Source: Marinilongibacter aquaticus
GTDB taxonomy: Bacteria > Bacteroidota > Bacteroidia > Cytophagales > Spirosomataceae
Length of the DNA: 64,000 bases
NCBI RefSeq assembly: GCF_020149935.1
Contig: NZ_CP083757.1
Coordinates: 3,559,501-3,623,500, forward strand
Direction of reading: 5' to 3'
Part shown: positions 1-9,247 of the stretch, piece after piece
Layout: every line of letters begins with the position of its first letter
How positions within the stretch are numbered: the first letter of the stretch is position 1
The notes under the pieces: generated by a model
The model's database searches: none
Told to the model about the DNA's origin: nothing
The model's input: only the letters and a program-made list of their open reading frames with translations
Made by a program: the position numbers and the translations under genes

Positions 1-924
1 AGTTATGTCTTGGCCAATCGCGAAGCCCTGAAAAAGAGCCTTTCGCAATTGTTTACGCAATACAATGTGTCTTCGGTGAGCGAATACCCCGCCGCATTGC
101 TGAGTGTTTTGCGATCGGTTACGCCCAAGCATGTCGACAACCCGGTGTGTGTGGTGCTTACGCCAGGCTCTTTCAATTCGGCCTATTATGAACACACGTT
201 TTTGGCTCAAACGATGGGCGTGCCTTTGGTTGAAGGCAACGACTTGTTTGTCGAGAATGATTTTGTGTACATGAAAACCGTGTACGGCCCGAAACGGGTG
301 GATGTGATTTACAGACGCATCGATGATGCCTTTATCGATCCCGAAGTTTTTCGCGAAGATTCGGTTTTGGGTATTCCGGGTATAATGCGGGCCTACAGGA
401 AGCACAATATAACTTTGGTGAATGCTCCGGGAACCGGTGTGGCCGACGACAAAGCCGTGTATGCCTTTGTGCCCGATTTCATTCGGTTTTATTTGAAGGA
501 AGAACCTATACTTCGGAATGTGCCCACCTACCGATGCGGAGAACCAGAAGATTGCAAATATGTGATAGACAACCTGAAAGATTTGGTTGTAAAGCCCGTG
601 GATCAGTCGGGTGGATACGGCATTTTTATTGGGAAAACGGCTACAGAAGAAGAAGTAGAAGAACAGAAGGCCCTTATCTTGGGCGATCCGCGAGAGTATA
701 TAGCTCAGCCCATTATGAACCTTTCGGTACATTCTACGTTTATTGAAGGCAAGAATAAATTCGAGCCAAGACACATCGACTTACGTGCTTTCACACTTAT
801 GGGCAAAGGAGTAGAATATGTGCTCGCGGGCGGTTTGTCTCGTGTGGCCTTGAAAGAAGGGAGTTTGGTGGTGAACTCATCCCAAGGTGGGGGTTCGAAA
901 GACACATGGATTTTTGAAGATTAA
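1..924 (+). CDS. Circularly permuted ATP-grasp family protein (COG2308 type), 5' truncated by window edge
   Basis: The reading frame is open from base 1 (S-Y-V-L-A-N-R...), so the N-terminal part of the gene lies outside the window and 307 C-terminal residues are visible. The visible part matches the circularly permuted ATP-grasp proteins that sit beside alpha-E genes. It has an ATP-binding lysine in DLVVKPVDQSGGYG (around visible residue 198), the RHIDLRAF segment and the terminal NSSQGGGSKDTW motif. The family is predicted to form amide or peptide bonds on a small peptide or metabolite; the substrate is unknown. The alpha-E gene follows after 21 nt, so the two are probably one operon, with the Anbu protease and a transglutaminase next. 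Family assignment is firm; function is inferred from the family. Confidence 0.9.
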   Translation, partial: SYVLANREALKKSLSQLFTQYNVSSVSEYPAALLSVLRSVTPKHVDNPVCVVLTPGSFNSAYYEHTFLAQTMGVPLVEGNDLFVENDFVYMKTVYGPKRVDVIYRRIDDAFIDPEVFREDSVLGIPGIMRAYRKHNITLVNAPGTGVADDKAVYAFVPDFIRFYLKEEPILRNVPTYRCGEPEDCKYVIDNLKDLVVKPVDQSGGYGIFIGKTATEEEVEEQKALILGDPREYIAQPIMNLSVHSTFIEGKNKFEPRHIDLRAFTLMGKGVEYVLAGGLSRVALKEGSLVVNSSQGGGSKDTWIFED

Positions 925-945
925 GCACAAAAGCAAGACGTATTT

Positions 946-1881
946 ATGTTATCAAGAATTGCGAACAATATGTTCTGGATGGGCCGTTATTTGGAAAGAA
1001 CGGACCACCTCGCACGCTATATAAATGTAGAATATTTTTCATCGCTCGATAGTCCCGACCCACTCTTCCACACGTTTGCCCTGAAGTCGATTATCGATAT
1101 GGTAGGCTTGCCCGAGCCCAGTGTGCCCGAGCCGAATGAAGAACAGATTTTGGTTTCGGCGGCTTTGGATCACGACAACCCGGTGTCGATTCTTTCGTCG
1201 CTTTATTCGGCCCGCGAAAACGCCCGAGGAGTACGGGAGCACTTGTCTTCCGAATTGTGGGATGCCATAAACAATTACTATCATTTCGTTTCGAATTATC
1301 CCATTGAAGTGTACAAAACACGTGGATTGTTTGATTTTACCACAGGTGTGATGCAGTACTTTTCCAATGTGCGGGGCCGTATCATGTATTCGCTTTTGAA
1401 AGATGTGAGTTGGCAGTTTATCCAAATGGGTATGCACATCGAACGGTCGGTGCAAACTGCCCGAATTTTGATCAGCAAACTGACGGATATCGAACGCATT
1501 GAGCAATTGAAAATTGGAGGCCCGGTAAAAGCACAGCAATGGAATGTATTGTTGGATTGCCTGGAGGCGAAAGACATGTGTCGGCGGTTTTATGCGAGTG
1601 TACCCGACAGAAACACCACCTTGGATTTCCTGCTGTTCAATCCGTATTTCCCCAAATCTGTGGTGAACAACCTGAACGAATTGCGGGCTTCGCTCAACAG
1701 CATAGAAAACAAACTGATGGCCGAGCGAAATAGCTTGGCGTTTAAAGTAGGCAAAGTGATCGGGCCATTGGAATACATGGGGGTGGAAGACATTAAAGAC
1801 GGTACGATTCAGTTTTTGGAAGAAACCTTGAAAAAGATATACACTGTAAGCGAGATGATCGAGACGGAGTATTTTTCTTGA
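946..1881 (+). CDS. Alpha-E domain protein (DUF403 / COG2307)
   Basis: This 311-residue protein opens with MLSRIANNMFWMGRYLERTD, the typical start of alpha-E proteins, and is full length for the family. It is predicted to be almost all alpha-helical and has no signal peptide. Alpha-E proteins are nearly always encoded directly after the permuted ATP-grasp protein, as here (21 nt gap), and are thought to act with it in a peptide-ligation or modification pathway with transglutaminase and proteasome-like partners. No catalytic residues can be named. The identification is secure and the biochemical role is unknown. Confidence 0.9.
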   Translation: MLSRIANNMFWMGRYLERTDHLARYINVEYFSSLDSPDPLFHTFALKSIIDMVGLPEPSVPEPNEEQILVSAALDHDNPVSILSSLYSARENARGVREHLSSELWDAINNYYHFVSNYPIEVYKTRGLFDFTTGVMQYFSNVRGRIMYSLLKDVSWQFIQMGMHIERSVQTARILISKLTDIERIEQLKIGGPVKAQQWNVLLDCLEAKDMCRRFYASVPDRNTTLDFLLFNPYFPKSVVNNLNELRASLNSIENKLMAERNSLAFKVGKVIGPLEYMGVEDIKDGTIQFLEETLKKIYTVSEMIETEYFS

Positions 1882-1917
1882 TTATTTTGCTTAAAACCTG
1901 AATATTTTTGGCATGAA

Positions 1918-1949
1918 TTGTTTCAATGTCTGAATTAAGAATAAATTTG
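1918..1949 (+). promoter_or_regulatory. Predicted Bacteroidota promoter for the Anbu gene
   Basis: TTG at 1918-1920, a 21 nt spacer, then TAAATTTG at 1942-1949 fit the Bacteroidota consensus (TTG, 17-23 nt, TAnnTTTG). The start codon at 1973 is 23 nt further on. It suggests the protease gene can be transcribed apart from the two genes before it. Confidence 0.55.
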
Positions 1950-1972
1950 CTTTTTCAAAAAAAGAGAGACAG

Positions 1973-2710
1973 ATGACCTATTGTCTGGGAATTAGGCTGA
2001 AAAAAGGTTTGGTGGCCATCGCCGACACACGTATCACCTCAGGATCTGAAACAACTTCGGCAAAGAAGGTATTTGTGCACAAGTACGGTAAATACCCTTT
2101 GTTCATTATGACGTCCGGTCTGCGGTCGGTTCGCGATAAGGTGATCACCTACTTTCAGGAATTGGTAGACGAGAACGAGAATTTCGATAAAATGTACAAG
2201 GCTGTAAACGCGATTGGTGATTTGATCAAACGTGTGGCCAATGAAGATCACGATGCTTTGCGGAGGTCGGGTATTAATTTCAATCTGTTCACCATTGTGG
2301 GCGGGCAAATGGAAAAGGACAAGGAGCCCAAACTGTATTTGCTTTATCCCGAAGGCAATTGGATTGAAGTAGGAGAGGGTACTCCTTTCATCATTATCGG
2401 AAATTCGGGTTATGGCAAACCTGTTTTGCAGCGTACCGTGACGTACAACTCTTCGCTTGAATATGCTTTGAAAACGGGTTTTCTTTCTTTTGATTCTACA
2501 CGTGTCAGTGCCAACGATGTCGGTTATCCGATCGATGTATTGATTTTCAACTCGGAAACTTTTGAACTGGAAGAACACAGGCTACAAGAAGAGGACCTGA
2601 AAGAGATTACGACTTTTTGGGCCGATCGCCTGCGGGAGTCGGTAAATCACATTCCAGACGATTTGGTTGATCGTATTCTGAAAAAGTCGCCCTTGTTCGA
2701 TTTGAACTAA
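1973..2710 (+). CDS. Anbu (ancestral beta-subunit) proteasome-type protease
   Basis: The 245-residue protein starts M-T-Y-C-L-G-I and continues with AIADTRITSG, the pattern of Anbu / COG3484 proteins related to HslV and the proteasome beta subunit. Thr2 would be the N-terminal nucleophile after methionine removal; Asp in ADTR and Lys in the KKVFVHK segment fit the supporting active-site residues. No unfoldase gene of the HslU type is in the window. The gene follows ATP-grasp and alpha-E genes and faces the transglutaminase gene, the conserved Anbu neighbourhood. It has its own promoter-like sequence, and its stop overlaps the opposing gene's stop by 4 nt. Family is secure; the substrate is unknown. 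Confidence 0.9.
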   Translation: MTYCLGIRLKKGLVAIADTRITSGSETTSAKKVFVHKYGKYPLFIMTSGLRSVRDKVITYFQELVDENENFDKMYKAVNAIGDLIKRVANEDHDALRRSGINFNLFTIVGGQMEKDKEPKLYLLYPEGNWIEVGEGTPFIIIGNSGYGKPVLQRTVTYNSSLEYALKTGFLSFDSTRVSANDVGYPIDVLIFNSETFELEEHRLQEEDLKEITTFWADRLRESVNHIPDDLVDRILKKSPLFDLN

Positions 2711-5700
2711 ACTTTTTTCTTGAGTCGTCTCAAGTCAATTGTGTTGCTCAATTCCATAATGTTCTCTTGCAATGGAATTTGCACCGGTTTCACTGTTCGG
2801 TTTTCTTCAAAGAAACGGCCCACGGCCGCAAATTCGTGTACAGTTTTCACAGAGCCTTGTGTATGCCCTTCAGAATAGAATCGGGTATTTCTCCGCGATT
2901 CGGCTTCATAACTGTTTACAGGAACGGTATCATAATTTCGGCCTCCTGGGTGTGCCACATGATAGGTGAAACCACCAATTGATTTGTTATTCCAATTGTC
3001 GATCACATCAAAAACAAGGGGTGTGTCGGTGCCGATGGTGGGGTGCAATGCAGACGGCGGAGCCCAAGCTTTGTAGCGTATGCCTGCCAAGTATTCTCCG
3101 GGCAAAACCGTAGATTTCATCGGAATGCTCGCTCCATTGCAGGACAAAGTATAGCGATCTTTCACCCAATTTTTTACTTTTATTTGCACACGTTCTACCG
3201 ACGAGTCGACGTAGCGTGCCGTGCCTTGTGAAGTGGATTCTTCGCCCAATACGTGCCAAGGTTCTATGGCCCAACGCAATTCCAATTCCATGTCTTCGAT
3301 TTGTGCCCGCCCGAGTACAGGAAAACGGAATTCGATGAAGGCATCGAACCACCTGCGGTCGAAGACATAACCGTGGGCACTGAGCTCATCGAGTACGGCA
3401 TAAAAATCCTTTCTGACGTAATGCTCCAACATGAATTTGTCGTGCAATTCGGCACCCCAATGCACAAGTTTTTTCTCGTAGGGTTTGGTCCAGAAGTAAG
3501 CGACCAAGGCTCGGATCAGCAGGTTTTGCACCAAGCTCATGCGGGCATGCGGAGGCATATCAAAACCTCGGAACTCTAAAATGCCCTGTCGGCCTGAACT
3601 CCCAAAAGGTGAATAGAGCTTGTCTATGCACATTTCAGCCCGATGGGTATTTCCTGTCACATCGACCAAAAGATTTCGGAAAAGGCGATCGGCAATCCAC
3701 ATGGGTGGGTTTTCCGATTCAGGAACTTGAGAAAATGCGAGTTCCAGTTCATAAAGCACATCGTCCCGTCCTTCGTCCACCCTTGGAGCTTGGGATGTGG
3801 GCCCAATAAAGGGCCCACTGAACAAATACGACAAAGAAGGGTGATGTTGCCAATAGGTAATGAGGCTTTGCAGGAGTTTCGGCCTACGCAGCAGTGGACT
3901 GTCTTGTGGGGTGGTTCCACCAATGGTAATGTGGTTTCCGCCCCCAGTGCCCGTATGCCGTCCATCGATCATGAATTTTTCCGTACCCAAACGCGATTGT
4001 TTCGCTTCTTCGTACAGAGCAAGCGTGGTTTGCACCAAGTCTTGCCAATTGTGAGAAGGGTGTACATTTACTTCGATGACGCCGGGGTCGGGCGTAACAA
4101 ATATTTTATTCAATTTGCCTTCTGAAGGAGGTTCGTATCCTTCGAGCAATACAGGCATTTTGCAAGATTTGGCGGTAAGGTGTATGGCTGCAACGAGTTC
4201 AAGATAGTTTTCCAACAAATCTTGAGGAGGTAAAAACAGATGAATCCGTCCGTCTTTTATTTCGAGGCAAAGGGCTGTTTTGAAACAAATATCGGTTCGG
4301 ACAGGATGGACTTTTCCTTGTTTTTCTAGAATGTCTTTTTCGAAATCGGCCAAATCCGGTTGCACATCCATTGGATCGCGAGGGAAATACTCTTCCACAC
4401 TGTTGGGTAGCGAATTCAGCGGCAGACGATAGCCCAAAGACGAATTGCCAGGAACCAAAAAAAGGTGATTCAACCTGAAAGGCCATCGGCAAGATTCCCA
4501 ACTCTGCGAAGCCCTGTTTTTGCGAATGGGCAAAACCAAACCGGCGGGTGTGTCCAAGCCCTTCTCCAGTACGCTGGTCAGGGTTTTTCGTTCGATGCCG
4601 TCCTTCAATTTCAATTTCAAAGGGTCTTTGTCAATCGGAAGGTTTTGTTCGGCCCAAGCGAAATAAAAGGCATCTTCATAAGCCTTGATGCTCGCATCTG
4701 GGGCAATGTTCAAATAATTGCACAATTGCTCGAGAAAGGCCTGTCCGTCCGAAAGTGTAAATGTGCCCTTTTGACTTGGATTGGCCAACAGCTCGTTTTC
4801 TGCCCAAATGGCTTTTCCGTCTTTTCGCCAAAAACAGCCGTACTGCCAGCGGGGCAAGATTTCGCCCGGATAAAGTTTGCCTTGGCCGTAGTGTAACATG
4901 CCTGTTGGGGCAAATCTATTGCGAATACGGAGGGTGAGATTTTGAGCCAATTTACGTTTATGCGGCCCATCGGCAGCGGTATTCCATTCTGGAGATTCCA
5001 TGTCGTCTATGGATACGAATGTGGGTTCGCCGCCCATGGTCAATCGTACGTCCAAACGCTCGAGATCGGCATCGATTTTGTTGCCCAATTGCAATACAGA
5101 TTCCCAGTCTTCATCAGAGTAGGGTTTGGTAACCCGTGGTTCTTCGTGAATGCGGAAGACCTCATTTTTATAACTGAATTTGGTTTCGCAAACTTCGATC
5201 ATGCCCGTAATTGGAGCGGCACTTACAGGATCGGGTGTACACGAAAGTGGAATGTGGCCTTCGCCTGCGAGAAGTCCAGAGGTCGGATCGAGACCAATCC
5301 AGCCTGCTCCTGGTACAAATACTTCGGTCCAGGCATGCAAATCCGTGAAATCTTCTTCGGTGCCCGATGGACCATCCAAGGATTTTTCATCGGCTTTGAG
5401 CTGCACCAAATAGCCAGAAACGAAACGTGCGGCCAAGCCAAGGCGACGAAAGGCCTGTACCAAAACCCAGGCACTGTCGCGGCAAGAGCCTGAAGCTTGC
5501 GAAAGCGTAAACTCGCAAGTCTGTATGCCCGGCTCTAACCGGATTGTATAATTGACGAGTTCATTGAGTCTTCTATTGACATTCACCAAAAAATCGACAA
5601 TCTGAATGTCTTTTTCGGCTTTGAATGTATCGACAAAGGCTTCGAGGTTTTCGCCGCCTTCCAAAATTTCAAAATAAGGGCTCAGCTCTTTTCTGAGTTG

Positions 5701-6024
5701 CTTTTCGTAGGTGAACGGAAAATGTTCGGCATAGTCATCCACAAAAAAATCGAACGGATTGATGACGATCATGTCGGCGATGACTTCTACCTCGACATGC
5801 AGCTTCTCGATTTTTTCCGGAAAAACCACTCTGGCCAAAAAATTCCCGAAAGGATCTTGTTGCCAGTTTATGAAATGATTTTCGGGAAATACTTTGAGTG
5901 AATAGGCACTAATGGGCGTGCGGGAGTGTACTGCGGGTTTTAGCCGGATAACTTGTGGAGACACAGAGATTGCACCGTCGTAGTCGTAATGCATCTCATG
6001 CCGAATAGCCACTTTTATTGCCAT
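2707..6024 (-). CDS. Transglutaminase-like protein with C-terminal DUF2126
   Basis: This 1105-residue protein has an N-terminal beta-rich domain (1-130), a transglutaminase-like core with Cys181 (SGSCRDSAW), His230 (DLHAWTEV) and Asp246 (GLDPTSG) as an intact triad, and a long C-terminal DUF2126 region containing DGRHTGTGGGNH. There is no signal peptide, so it is predicted to be cytoplasmic. This two-domain architecture belongs to the ATP-grasp / alpha-E / Anbu gene group. Transglutaminase folds there could act as peptidases or amide-exchange enzymes. It lies convergent to the Anbu gene with stops overlapping by 4 nt, so here it is a separate transcription unit. Which reaction it performs is not known. 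Confidence 0.9.
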   Translation of the reverse strand: MAIKVAIRHEMHYDYDGAISVSPQVIRLKPAVHSRTPISAYSLKVFPENHFINWQQDPFGNFLARVVFPEKIEKLHVEVEVIADMIVINPFDFFVDDYAEHFPFTYEKQLRKELSPYFEILEGGENLEAFVDTFKAEKDIQIVDFLVNVNRRLNELVNYTIRLEPGIQTCEFTLSQASGSCRDSAWVLVQAFRRLGLAARFVSGYLVQLKADEKSLDGPSGTEEDFTDLHAWTEVFVPGAGWIGLDPTSGLLAGEGHIPLSCTPDPVSAAPITGMIEVCETKFSYKNEVFRIHEEPRVTKPYSDEDWESVLQLGNKIDADLERLDVRLTMGGEPTFVSIDDMESPEWNTAADGPHKRKLAQNLTLRIRNRFAPTGMLHYGQGKLYPGEILPRWQYGCFWRKDGKAIWAENELLANPSQKGTFTLSDGQAFLEQLCNYLNIAPDASIKAYEDAFYFAWAEQNLPIDKDPLKLKLKDGIERKTLTSVLEKGLDTPAGLVLPIRKNRASQSWESCRWPFRLNHLFLVPGNSSLGYRLPLNSLPNSVEEYFPRDPMDVQPDLADFEKDILEKQGKVHPVRTDICFKTALCLEIKDGRIHLFLPPQDLLENYLELVAAIHLTAKSCKMPVLLEGYEPPSEGKLNKIFVTPDPGVIEVNVHPSHNWQDLVQTTLALYEEAKQSRLGTEKFMIDGRHTGTGGGNHITIGGTTPQDSPLLRRPKLLQSLITYWQHHPSLSYLFSGPFIGPTSQAPRVDEGRDDVLYELELAFSQVPESENPPMWIADRLFRNLLVDVTGNTHRAEMCIDKLYSPFGSSGRQGILEFRGFDMPPHARMSLVQNLLIRALVAYFWTKPYEKKLVHWGAELHDKFMLEHYVRKDFYAVLDELSAHGYVFDRRWFDAFIEFRFPVLGRAQIEDMELELRWAIEPWHVLGEESTSQGTARYVDSSVERVQIKVKNWVKDRYTLSCNGASIPMKSTVLPGEYLAGIRYKAWAPPSALHPTIGTDTPLVFDVIDNWNNKSIGGFTYHVAHPGGRNYDTVPVNSYEAESRRNTRFYSEGHTQGSVKTVHEFAAVGRFFEENRTVKPVQIPLQENIMELSNTIDLRRLKKKV

Positions 6025-6164
6025 ATATCTGTTGTATTTCTGAGTTTACAAGATATACATAAATTGGGTAAAAAAGTATAACTATAAAATATTGTGTAAG
6101 TATAAATTGGTTTATAACAACTTATGTTCTGTAAAGTGCTAAAATTTTACAATGTGGATGTATA

Positions 6165-6198
6165 AAAAAGGGGGAAGCTGTGATGCATCCCCCTTTTT
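6165..6198 (-). terminator. Intrinsic terminator downstream of the TPR gene
   Basis: AAAAAGGGGG at 6165-6174 pairs with CCCCCTTTTT at 6189-6198, with one more A-T pair, around a 12 nt loop. Both flanks are A/T runs, so it can act in both directions, but only the TPR gene at 6212-7552 reads into it directly. Confidence 0.7.
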
Positions 6199-6211
6199 AG
6201 CTCAGAAAAAA

Positions 6212-7552
6212 TCAATTGCAGTAATCTTTTATTACATCGTAGGCTTGTACAAAGCCCAATTCGCCGGCACGGCTAAGGTCTAGGCAGCCCACGTTTTTGA
6301 TGCCCATCGACATGTTGATTAAGCCTCTTAGATAATAGGCTTCTTTATAGTCTGGGTTTAGTTCGATGGCATTTGTCAAATCAACCATCGCTTCTTTTTG
6401 TAGCCCATTGGCCGAACGCACAATTCCTCTGGAAAAGTGAGCAGGAGCAAATACAGGGTTCAATTCGATGGCTCTGTTCAAATCGTCCATTGCATCTTTG
6501 TTTTTGCCGTTTTTGTATTCCGCCACACCTCTTAGATAATAGGCCTCAGCTCGGTTTTCAGAGAAAAACGGAATGGTGATGTCTTCTTGGATGGCTGCTC
6601 GCAATGCCGCTAGTTTTTTCTCATCCAAATCCAGTGAATACGTCACTTTCGAGTCCAGATTCGGATTGCCAATTTCTATGGATTTGCTCAAATCGTTGAT
6701 CGCGTTTCTTTGGTTGTTCAATTTGCTGAGGCAGAAACCGCGGCCAAAATAGGCTCGGATATTGTTTGGGTCGATTCGCAAAGTGGCGTCGAAGTCGGCC
6801 AAAGCACCTGAGTAATCTTCCATTCGGGCTTTTGAAAAACCTCTGAAATAAAAGCTTTTGGCATCTTGCGGATCCAGTTCCAAGGCCTTGTTGAAATCGG
6901 CTACAGCGTCTTCATAGTCGCCAATTTGCGTGTGCGAGAAACCGCGTTCGGCAAATGTTTGAGCTCTTTTAGGATTGATTTCAATCGATTTGGTGTAATC
7001 TACGATACTGCCTTTGAAGTCTTCCAATTTCGATTTGCACAGACCGCGAGAAAAATAGGCCTGATATTTTGTGCGGCTATCTGGAGCGATGTCTACTACT
7101 TTATTGAAATCGGAAATGGCCCTCGGGTAATTTTCGAGCTTGGCCAAAGTGAAGCCACGTTGGAGGTAGGCATAATCGTCTTTTGGGTTCAATTCAATGG
7201 CCCGGTTATAATCTTGCGTTGCAGTGCGAAGATCGCCTTGCTCGGCATAGCTCATGCCGCGGTAAAGGTAGGCCGCAGATTCACGAGGGTTCAGTTCGAT
7301 GGTACGGCTGAAATCAAGAATTGCACCGCGGTGATCTTTCAGCACTTGCTTGGTGAGCCCGCGATTGAAATAGCTTTTCGAATTTTCAGGATTCATGGCA
7401 ATTGAACGGCTGAAATCGCTCAATGCACCAGTGTAATCGTTTGATTTGCTTTTCTTGATACCCAGCTCGAAATAGTCTTCGGCTGTTTGTTGGGCAAAAA
7501 GGCTAGAGGCAATAAAAAGGAGGCTTAAGAGAGAATAAAGTTTTTGTTTCAT
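6212..7552 (-). CDS. Secreted tetratricopeptide-repeat protein
   Basis: The start at 7552 gives 446 residues with a clean signal peptide, MKQKLYSLLSLLFIASSLFA, cleaved before QQ. An upstream in-frame start would add about 91 residues of non-protein-like sequence, so it was rejected. The rest is a string of about ten TPR units with recurring patterns such as AIELNPxxxxAYxxRG and YxGALxDFxxAI. It is predicted to be a periplasmic scaffold for protein-protein contacts. A terminator follows it, and the menA gene upstream lies 62 nt away on the same strand. A specific partner cannot be named. Confidence 0.85.
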   Translation of the reverse strand: MKQKLYSLLSLLFIASSLFAQQTAEDYFELGIKKSKSNDYTGALSDFSRSIAMNPENSKSYFNRGLTKQVLKDHRGAILDFSRTIELNPRESAAYLYRGMSYAEQGDLRTATQDYNRAIELNPKDDYAYLQRGFTLAKLENYPRAISDFNKVVDIAPDSRTKYQAYFSRGLCKSKLEDFKGSIVDYTKSIEINPKRAQTFAERGFSHTQIGDYEDAVADFNKALELDPQDAKSFYFRGFSKARMEDYSGALADFDATLRIDPNNIRAYFGRGFCLSKLNNQRNAINDLSKSIEIGNPNLDSKVTYSLDLDEKKLAALRAAIQEDITIPFFSENRAEAYYLRGVAEYKNGKNKDAMDDLNRAIELNPVFAPAHFSRGIVRSANGLQKEAMVDLTNAIELNPDYKEAYYLRGLINMSMGIKNVGCLDLSRAGELGFVQAYDVIKDYCN

Positions 7553-7614
7553 TTCAAATATTTTGTAGGCTCTGCCAAAATTATGATAAGATGATTTGAA
7601 AACATAATTTGATT

Positions 7615-8493
7615 TCAGAATAGCAAGGAAATACCCGTCAACAACACGAAAATTAATGTGCTCAAAGCCAGTTGTTTGAGTAGGGGGTCTGGGTTTTCGA
7701 TGCGTTTGATGCGAATCGCATTGATGAGAAACAATGGAAAGGCCAAGAGGAAATAATAACTGACATGATCGGCAATTTGAGCGAAGACCAATATGCTCAA
7801 AAGAGCGATTGCAAGCAGCAACCAATGGTACAAAATGGCTTTGTTTTTGCCAATACGTGTAGGGATTGTCAATTTACCGGCGGCTTTGTCTGAATTGATG
7901 TCGCGGATATTGTTCAAATTTAAAACCCCCGTAGAAAGCAGTCCGCAGCTAATGGCGGGCAGGATAATGAGCCAATCGAGTTGTTTTGTGAAAAGGTAAT
8001 AACTGCCCAATACACCCACAAGGCCGAAGAAAATGAAGACCGAAATGTCGCCAAATCCCGCGTAGCCGTAAGGCTTTTTGCCTGCGGTATAGGTGTATGC
8101 GGCCAAAATGCAAAGCAGTCCCAAGGCCAAAAATCCTCCAAATTGAGAAATGGAAAAATCCCTGAAGGCAAAATAAAGGAGCAGCAGCCCACTGAGTAGA
8201 GCGAGTACGCCACAAATCACAATGCCTTTCCACATTTGTTGTGCGGTGATCTCTCCACTTTGTACGGCTCGGGCAGGACCTATACGGTCAGCAGAGTCAG
8301 CTCCATTTTGCGTATCTCCGTAATCGTTGGCGAAATTCGATAAAACTTGAAGCAAGATAGTGGTGAGGCAGGCCAGTCCGAAAATCAATCCGTTGAATTG
8401 ATTTTGGTAAGCGGCCAAAAAGCCGCCCATAAAGATGCTCGCCAGGGCCAAGGGCAATGTTCTGGGGCGAGCGGCGGAAATCCAGGGGTTCAT
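7615..8493 (-). CDS. menA: 1,4-dihydroxy-2-naphthoate polyprenyltransferase
   Basis: The 292-residue membrane protein begins MNPWISAARPRTLPLALASI and carries the UbiA-type prenyl-diphosphate site NFANDYGDTQNGADS and a second Asp-rich motif, DINSDKAAGK, as expected for MenA. About eight or nine transmembrane helices are visible. MenA attaches the polyprenyl chain to 1,4-dihydroxy-2-naphthoate to form demethylmenaquinone, the quinone precursor used by complex I encoded later in the window. It starts 9 nt after the glutathione peroxidase gene, so the two are probably co-transcribed. Confidence 0.92.
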   Translation of the reverse strand: MNPWISAARPRTLPLALASIFMGGFLAAYQNQFNGLIFGLACLTTILLQVLSNFANDYGDTQNGADSADRIGPARAVQSGEITAQQMWKGIVICGVLALLSGLLLLYFAFRDFSISQFGGFLALGLLCILAAYTYTAGKKPYGYAGFGDISVFIFFGLVGVLGSYYLFTKQLDWLIILPAISCGLLSTGVLNLNNIRDINSDKAAGKLTIPTRIGKNKAILYHWLLLAIALLSILVFAQIADHVSYYFLLAFPLFLINAIRIKRIENPDPLLKQLALSTLIFVLLTGISLLF

Positions 8494-8502
8494 AATGTAT
8501 GC

Positions 8503-9105
8503 TTAAATGCCAACGGCTTTTTTGAATTCTTCGTTATCGGGCGTGATTTTGGATGCGAAAAAGTGCGTCAATTCTCCTTTTTCGTTGACTACATATTTGC
8601 AGAAATTCCAAGTTGGGGCCTTGTCGTTCCAGCCGTTCAATTCTTTTTGGCTCAACCATTTGTACAAAGGATGCTGATTTTCGCCGATGACGTCGATTTT
8701 AGAAAACATTTGAAATTTAACACCGTAATTTTTTTCGCAGAAAGTCGCAATTTCTTCGTCGCTTCCGGGTTCTTGTGCTCCAAAATTATTGGCCGGAAAG
8801 CCCAAAACTTCGATGTCTTTTCCGTATTGCTCATGGAATTTTTCCCAATCGGCATATTGCGGAGTAAAGCCGCATTTGGAGGCTACATTGAGCAAAACCA
8901 CTTTTTTGCCTTTGTATTTCGAAAGGTCAATTTCTTGGCCTTCCAAGCTCGTCATCTTGAAATCGTATAAAGAGCCTTTTACAGTAACCGCAGAGGGTTT
9001 GATTTGAATGGCTTTTTTGTCCGAAAGGAGATTTTTCACTGTATTGAAATTGGCTACGACAGCAATCACGAGGATTGTTATGGCGGCGAGTATTGCTATT
9101 TTCAT
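8503..9105 (-). CDS. Glutathione peroxidase-family thiol peroxidase, membrane anchored
   Basis: This 200-residue protein has an N-terminal hydrophobic segment (3-20) that is probably an uncleaved membrane anchor, then a full GPx fold. The peroxidatic residue is Cys78 in NVASKCGFTPQY, a cysteine rather than selenocysteine. Gln111 in FGAQEP and Trp166-Asn167 in TWNF complete the tetrad. Cys123 in FCEKNYG fits the resolving cysteine of thioredoxin-dependent GPx enzymes, so the reductant is more likely thioredoxin than glutathione. A further Cys169 lies beside the catalytic Trp-Asn. It reduces hydroperoxides at the membrane. It lies directly upstream of menA, and a TAACTTTG element at 9126-9133 is a possible -7 box. 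Confidence 0.9.
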   Translation of the reverse strand: MKIAILAAITILVIAVVANFNTVKNLLSDKKAIQIKPSAVTVKGSLYDFKMTSLEGQEIDLSKYKGKKVVLLNVASKCGFTPQYADWEKFHEQYGKDIEVLGFPANNFGAQEPGSDEEIATFCEKNYGVKFQMFSKIDVIGENQHPLYKWLSQKELNGWNDKAPTWNFCKYVVNEKGELTHFFASKITPDNEEFKKAVGI

Positions 9106-9191
9106 ATCTATAATTTATTGGAATTCAAAGTTAGGAATAAAATCGATAGACTGCGTGTACGGGGAGAAAGCGGAGAAGTGCAAAGCAAAAA

Positions 9192-9217
9192 AAACGCCTT
9201 CGAGAATGAAGGCGTTT
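9192..9217 (-). terminator. Intrinsic terminator of the transhydrogenase operon
   Basis: AAACGCCTTC at 9192-9201 pairs with GAAGGCGTTT at 9208-9217 around a 6 nt loop. On the minus strand the stem is followed by a run of T. It lies 31 nt after the pntB stop. Confidence 0.8.
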
Positions 9218-9247
9218 GGGAATATTTGTTTTCAAAGAAGGGTGGGC

